Shown here piece by piece: positions 29,352-32,866 of a DNA stretch of 32,866 bases. A program made the position numbers and the translations under genes. The notes below the pieces were generated by a model that saw nothing but the letters and a program-made list of their open reading frames with translations, made no database searches and was not told the origin of the DNA. The DNA comes from Nitrincola sp. A-D6 (GTDB lineage Bacteria > Pseudomonadota > Gammaproteobacteria > Pseudomonadales > Balneatricaceae). How positions within the stretch are numbered: the stretch's first letter is position 1; each line of letters starts with the position of its first letter. The stretch is from positions 1 to 32,866 of the forward strand of contig NZ_JRLB01000085.1 in assembly GCF_000764495.1 (NCBI RefSeq). Direction: 5' to 3'.

Positions 29352-29969
29352 TTACAGAGTTAAATCCCGATTACTGGCGGCCAGAAAAGCCTTTTTCAGG
29401 TCGTCGTAATTGTGCACCGCTGGAAACTGCGGAAACTCACGGATAACATTTTCGGGTGCATGAAACAGTATACCTGCTTCAGCCTGGGTCAACATGGTGG
29501 TGTCATTATAGGAATCACCCGCCGCGATTACCCGATAGTTGAGTAGCTGAAAAGCACGCACCGACTGGCGTTTAGGATCACGCTGACGTAGTGTATAGCC
29601 AGTAATACGCCCATCAGAATTGACCTCCAGCTTATGGCAAAGCAGTGCCGGAAAGCCCAGTTGACGCATCAATGGCTGAGCAAATTCATAAAAGGTATCT
29701 GACAGAATAACCAGTTGAAACCGCTCGCGTAACCAGTCCACAAACTCGACCGCACCCTCCAGAGGCTTCAGTCGGCTGATGGTATCCTGTATTTGCGCCA
29801 AGGTGAAACCCTGCTCATCCAAAATACGTAAGCGCTGTTGCATCAGCTCATCATAATCGGGAATATCCCGCGTCGTTGCCTTTAGCGCATCAATGCCAGT
29901 CTCTTCGGCAAACGCGATCCAGATTTCGGGAATTAAGACGCCTTCAAGATCAAGACAGGCCAGTTCCAT
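29352..29969 (-). CDS. thrH: ThrH-type phosphoserine phosphatase / homoserine phosphotransferase
   Basis: HAD-superfamily enzyme of 205 residues, the length of Pseudomonas aeruginosa ThrH and collinear with it. HAD motif I is D7-L-E9, with Glu in place of the usual second Asp, a ThrH trait. Motif II is ILSDTFYEF, motif III lies around the lysine in DPKRQS, and motif IV is AAGDSYNDTTML. ThrH dephosphorylates phosphoserine and can transfer the phosphate to homoserine, so it links serine and threonine synthesis. It starts 32 bp after the cysB stop on the same strand, an arrangement similar to Pseudomonas, and is probably cotranscribed with cysB. Serine is the precursor of cysteine, which makes the pairing sensible. 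Confidence 0.95.
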   Translation of the reverse strand: MELACLDLEGVLIPEIWIAFAEETGIDALKATTRDIPDYDELMQQRLRILDEQGFTLAQIQDTISRLKPLEGAVEFVDWLRERFQLVILSDTFYEFAQPLMRQLGFPALLCHKLEVNSDGRITGYTLRQRDPKRQSVRAFQLLNYRVIAAGDSYNDTTMLTQAEAGILFHAPENVIREFPQFPAVHNYDDLKKAFLAASNRDLTL

Positions 29970-30001
29970 GCATGGTCTCCAGTACAGAGTTAAGAAAAAT
30001 G

Positions 30002-30976
<975 letters not shown>

Positions 30977-31068
30977 TTATCTTTACCTGAGTATAGGATT
31001 TTCACTTTTATATAACTGTAGAGAATAACAAAATACTTCTGCTGCGCCAATACATGAACAATAGCTAA

Positions 31069-32169
31069 TTATATGCGCGAATTGAGTCGCCGAATCTCTT
31101 CATCTCCGCTAATCAGCCGCTTCTCAAGCGAGTTGATTTTAGCCTCAGCCCTTACCAACATCTCCTCTTTTTCCATGAGTTGAGCACGCAGCAGGTTATC
31201 GCGCTTAGCTGCTTCATTGGTGTAGGAAATATTTTTTTGATTATTACGCCGAATATCTTCCTGTAGCTCTTTGAGTTTGGTTTCGAGCCGCTTGGTTTTG
31301 TTAAGTTCGCCAAGTAACTGACTGTTTACTTTAGTCATATCACGCTGCAGTAATGCACTGTCCTGACGCATTTTAAGTAACTCGGTTTCCTGACTCTTGA
31401 GCTGTGACTTCAGCGTTTCATTTTTCACATCCTTGCGTGCCATACGTGCCTGCAGATCATGAAGCTCGCGGGTCTGCTCAGACTCTTTTTTACCTGCTTC
31501 TTCGCGTATTTTTTCCAAGGCATTGCGGTAATAGCGCGTGTCCACTTCTTCCTTGGCCAGGGTTTCCAGCATATGCCGCTGCTCATCCTTGATCCTTTGA
31601 TCAAACATACGTCGGGCATCTTCATGTGCTTTTCTCAGCTGAGCCAGCTCATGTTCCAATGCTGAGCGGGCTTTTTCCTCTTTCTTGCGTGAATTGGTCT
31701 CGCTGGACAGGTTGGTCTTCAATACTGTGATTTCAGCATCCAGAGCCTTAACATGCTCATAGCTTTCTTCAAGCTTCAAGGTTTGTTCCCGGTAACGCGC
31801 TTCCATTTCCTGCTGTAGATGCTGAGACCTTTGCAGCGCTTCATCGTTACTGCGCTTTTCGACTTCAACACCGATATCTGTTCGCTGGCGTGTCAGCGAA
31901 ACACCTGACTGGGCCTCTTGTACAGCCTGATGCCAGATACGCACAAATGACTGCGCCAAAGTATCCGGCATGCCCGGCATTTTTAGATCACGATCAGTCA
32001 GTACAACACGCAGAGGTAATTCGTTTCGCCACTGAGTAAGAAAACCACTGACATCATCAAGTGGGCTAGCAAGCTGCGCTGCCAGCTCTTCAGCTTGAGG
32101 AAAGCCACCGGAGAGCAATTGCTCATCGGCCAGTTCAAAAACTTGGACTTTAAGTTGTTCAGTATCCAT
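31069..32169 (-). CDS. KfrA-like DNA-binding coiled-coil protein
   Basis: 366 residues. The first 110 or so resemble the KfrA N-terminal DNA-binding domain (compact, helical, with MDTEQLKVQVFELADEQLLSGGFP and GVSLTRQRTD). From about 110 to the end the sequence is charged (Glu, Lys, Arg, Gln) with heptad spacing and few prolines or glycines: a long coiled coil. KfrA proteins were described on plasmids, where they bind DNA and help partitioning. The neighbours here are chromosomal, so this is a chromosomal relative of unknown role. There is no signal peptide or membrane segment. It ends 92 bp before cysB. Confidence 0.8.
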   Translation of the reverse strand: MDTEQLKVQVFELADEQLLSGGFPQAEELAAQLASPLDDVSGFLTQWRNELPLRVVLTDRDLKMPGMPDTLAQSFVRIWHQAVQEAQSGVSLTRQRTDIGVEVEKRSNDEALQRSQHLQQEMEARYREQTLKLEESYEHVKALDAEITVLKTNLSSETNSRKKEEKARSALEHELAQLRKAHEDARRMFDQRIKDEQRHMLETLAKEEVDTRYYRNALEKIREEAGKKESEQTRELHDLQARMARKDVKNETLKSQLKSQETELLKMRQDSALLQRDMTKVNSQLLGELNKTKRLETKLKELQEDIRRNNQKNISYTNEAAKRDNLLRAQLMEKEEMLVRAEAKINSLEKRLISGDEEIRRLNSRI

Positions 32170-32288
32170 GCAATCTATTTAACCAGATTAAAAGCGGGTA
32201 AAAATGAGGGGTAAGACAACAACACCCTCTTCAGTGTAGAGAGTATAAGGATACATCAACAGGGTATCTGTTTTACAGTGGATTAAGA

Positions 32289-32328
32289 CCCGAACACGGA
32301 GATAGCAGGCGAATTGTCCGTGTTCGGG
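32289..32328 (-). terminator. Hairpin after the PhnD-like gene
   Basis: A perfect 12-bp stem (CCCGAACACGGA at 32289-32300 with TCCGTGTTCGGG at 32317-32328) and a 16-base loop, 11 bp past the stop of the gene that enters from the right edge. No strong T-run on the minus strand (TCTTAATCC follows). Probably a terminator. The 170-bp gap up to 32339 also contains the promoter of the KfrA-like gene. Confidence 0.6.
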
Positions 32329-32339
32329 GTGTGGTTAAA

Positions 32340-32866
32340 TCAGTCAATCAGCGTATCTATTAAGTCAATCATAAACTCGCTATCTTCTTCACTCATCAAT
32401 TCCCAGCCTACCAGGCCCATATTCTGCAGTACACCGCGTCCTTTTTCATCTTCCGGCATATCCAGTAACGCAGCTTGCAGCATCGACTCATGCTCTTTGA
32501 ACGCAGGCCCCACCAACAACACATGATGTATCACACCGATCTGGCTACTAACCAGCGGTTTCATTTCGCTACGAATCAGTTCTGACAGCTCATCATAAGC
32601 CTGCTTGAGGAAAAATCCGGCATCAGCTTCTCCCTTAAGCAGGTTTTTTGCCACCAATACGTAGTTCTTCAATGTTTTAATCGTGATGTTATCTGCATCC
32701 AGATCAGCCGACTCCAGCATTATCATACCCATCGTATGCACATCCGGATCGTCCGTGGTCGCAATAATGCTACCTGGCTGCAGGCTCTCAACGCTATCGA
32801 TCTGTGAGGATACTGATACAGCAATGACTGTCTCATCAGCTTTGTGCGCAGGCTTCATCAAGGCTT
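32340..32866 (-). CDS. PhnD-like substrate-binding protein, 3' part
   Basis: C-terminal 175 residues or so of a periplasmic-binding-protein-like domain; the frame stays open to the window edge, so the start lies outside. Features resemble the phosphate/phosphonate (PhnD) type: SLQPGSIIATTDDPDVHTMG, then LLKGEADAGFFLKQAYDEL, and a GPAFKEHESMLQAALLDM helix. A TTG-ATG pair near 32858-32861 is inside the domain and is not the true start. Whether it serves a transporter or a signalling protein cannot be told. It is on the same strand as the KfrA-like gene, with a hairpin between them. Confidence 0.6.
   Translation of the reverse strand, partial: ALMKPAHKADETVIAVSVSSQIDSVESLQPGSIIATTDDPDVHTMGMIMLESADLDADNITIKTLKNYVLVAKNLLKGEADAGFFLKQAYDELSELIRSEMKPLVSSQIGVIHHVLLVGPAFKEHESMLQAALLDMPEDEKGRGVLQNMGLVGWELMSEEDSEFMIDLIDTLID

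Overview
The window is chromosomal DNA from a gammaproteobacterium, most likely a marine or aquatic relative of the Oceanospirillales/Pseudomonadales. This rests on protein resemblance: a ThrH-type phosphatase beside cysB, a Pseudomonas-type ferredoxin-NADP reductase, an AcnD/PrpF-type 2-methylcitrate cluster with a GntR regulator, and class Ia NrdAB with a linked ferredoxin. I cannot name the species. I saw no tRNA, rRNA, CRISPR array, insertion sequence or prophage gene.

Layout. 1-4.3 kb (+): MscS-family channel; a REC-CheC protein translationally coupled to a PAS-GGDEF diguanylate cyclase; endonuclease III (nth). 4.3-4.6 kb: convergent gap with a perfect FNR/Anr box and a terminator-like hairpin. 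4.6-8.3 kb (-): nrdA-nrdB-ferredoxin, with tandem NrdR boxes upstream. 8.3-8.9 kb: 598-bp divergent regulatory region with an NtrC-like dyad. 8.9-11.2 kb (+): gdhA, mscS. 11.3-12.9 kb (-): acyl-CoA synthetase, divergent from a soluble PAS histidine kinase and FixJ-type response regulator (13.0-15.2 kb, +). 15.3-17.5 kb (+): DUF523/TudS-like protein and proS. 17.6-18.8 kb: fpr (-) and a DUF2892 membrane protein (+). 18.9-25.6 kb (-): prpR-prpB-prpC-acnD-prpF, propionate use by the 2-methylcitrate cycle. 25.9-29.3 kb (+): pabB and a chemoreceptor with an amino-acid-type dCache motif. 29.4-32.9 kb (-): thrH, cysB, a KfrA-like coiled-coil protein and the 3' part of a PhnD-like binding protein.

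The most striking property is technical. At least eight otherwise normal genes or gene copies (ferredoxin, gdhA, acyl-CoA synthetase, prpF, acnD, prpR, pabB, chemoreceptor) have their frame broken by single-base indels, ten in all. Nearly all are one-base losses at short homopolymers, and restoring the base recovers the family sequence each time. gdhA alone has three. I read this as homopolymer error in the assembly, not gene decay. These genes are annotated below over their full span as one CDS each.

I did not find a clearly new multi-gene system. The best candidates for a second look are the REC-CheC/diguanylate cyclase pair, the FNR box in a convergent gap, the folded RNA between acnD and prpF, and the two-component system facing an acyl-CoA synthetase.
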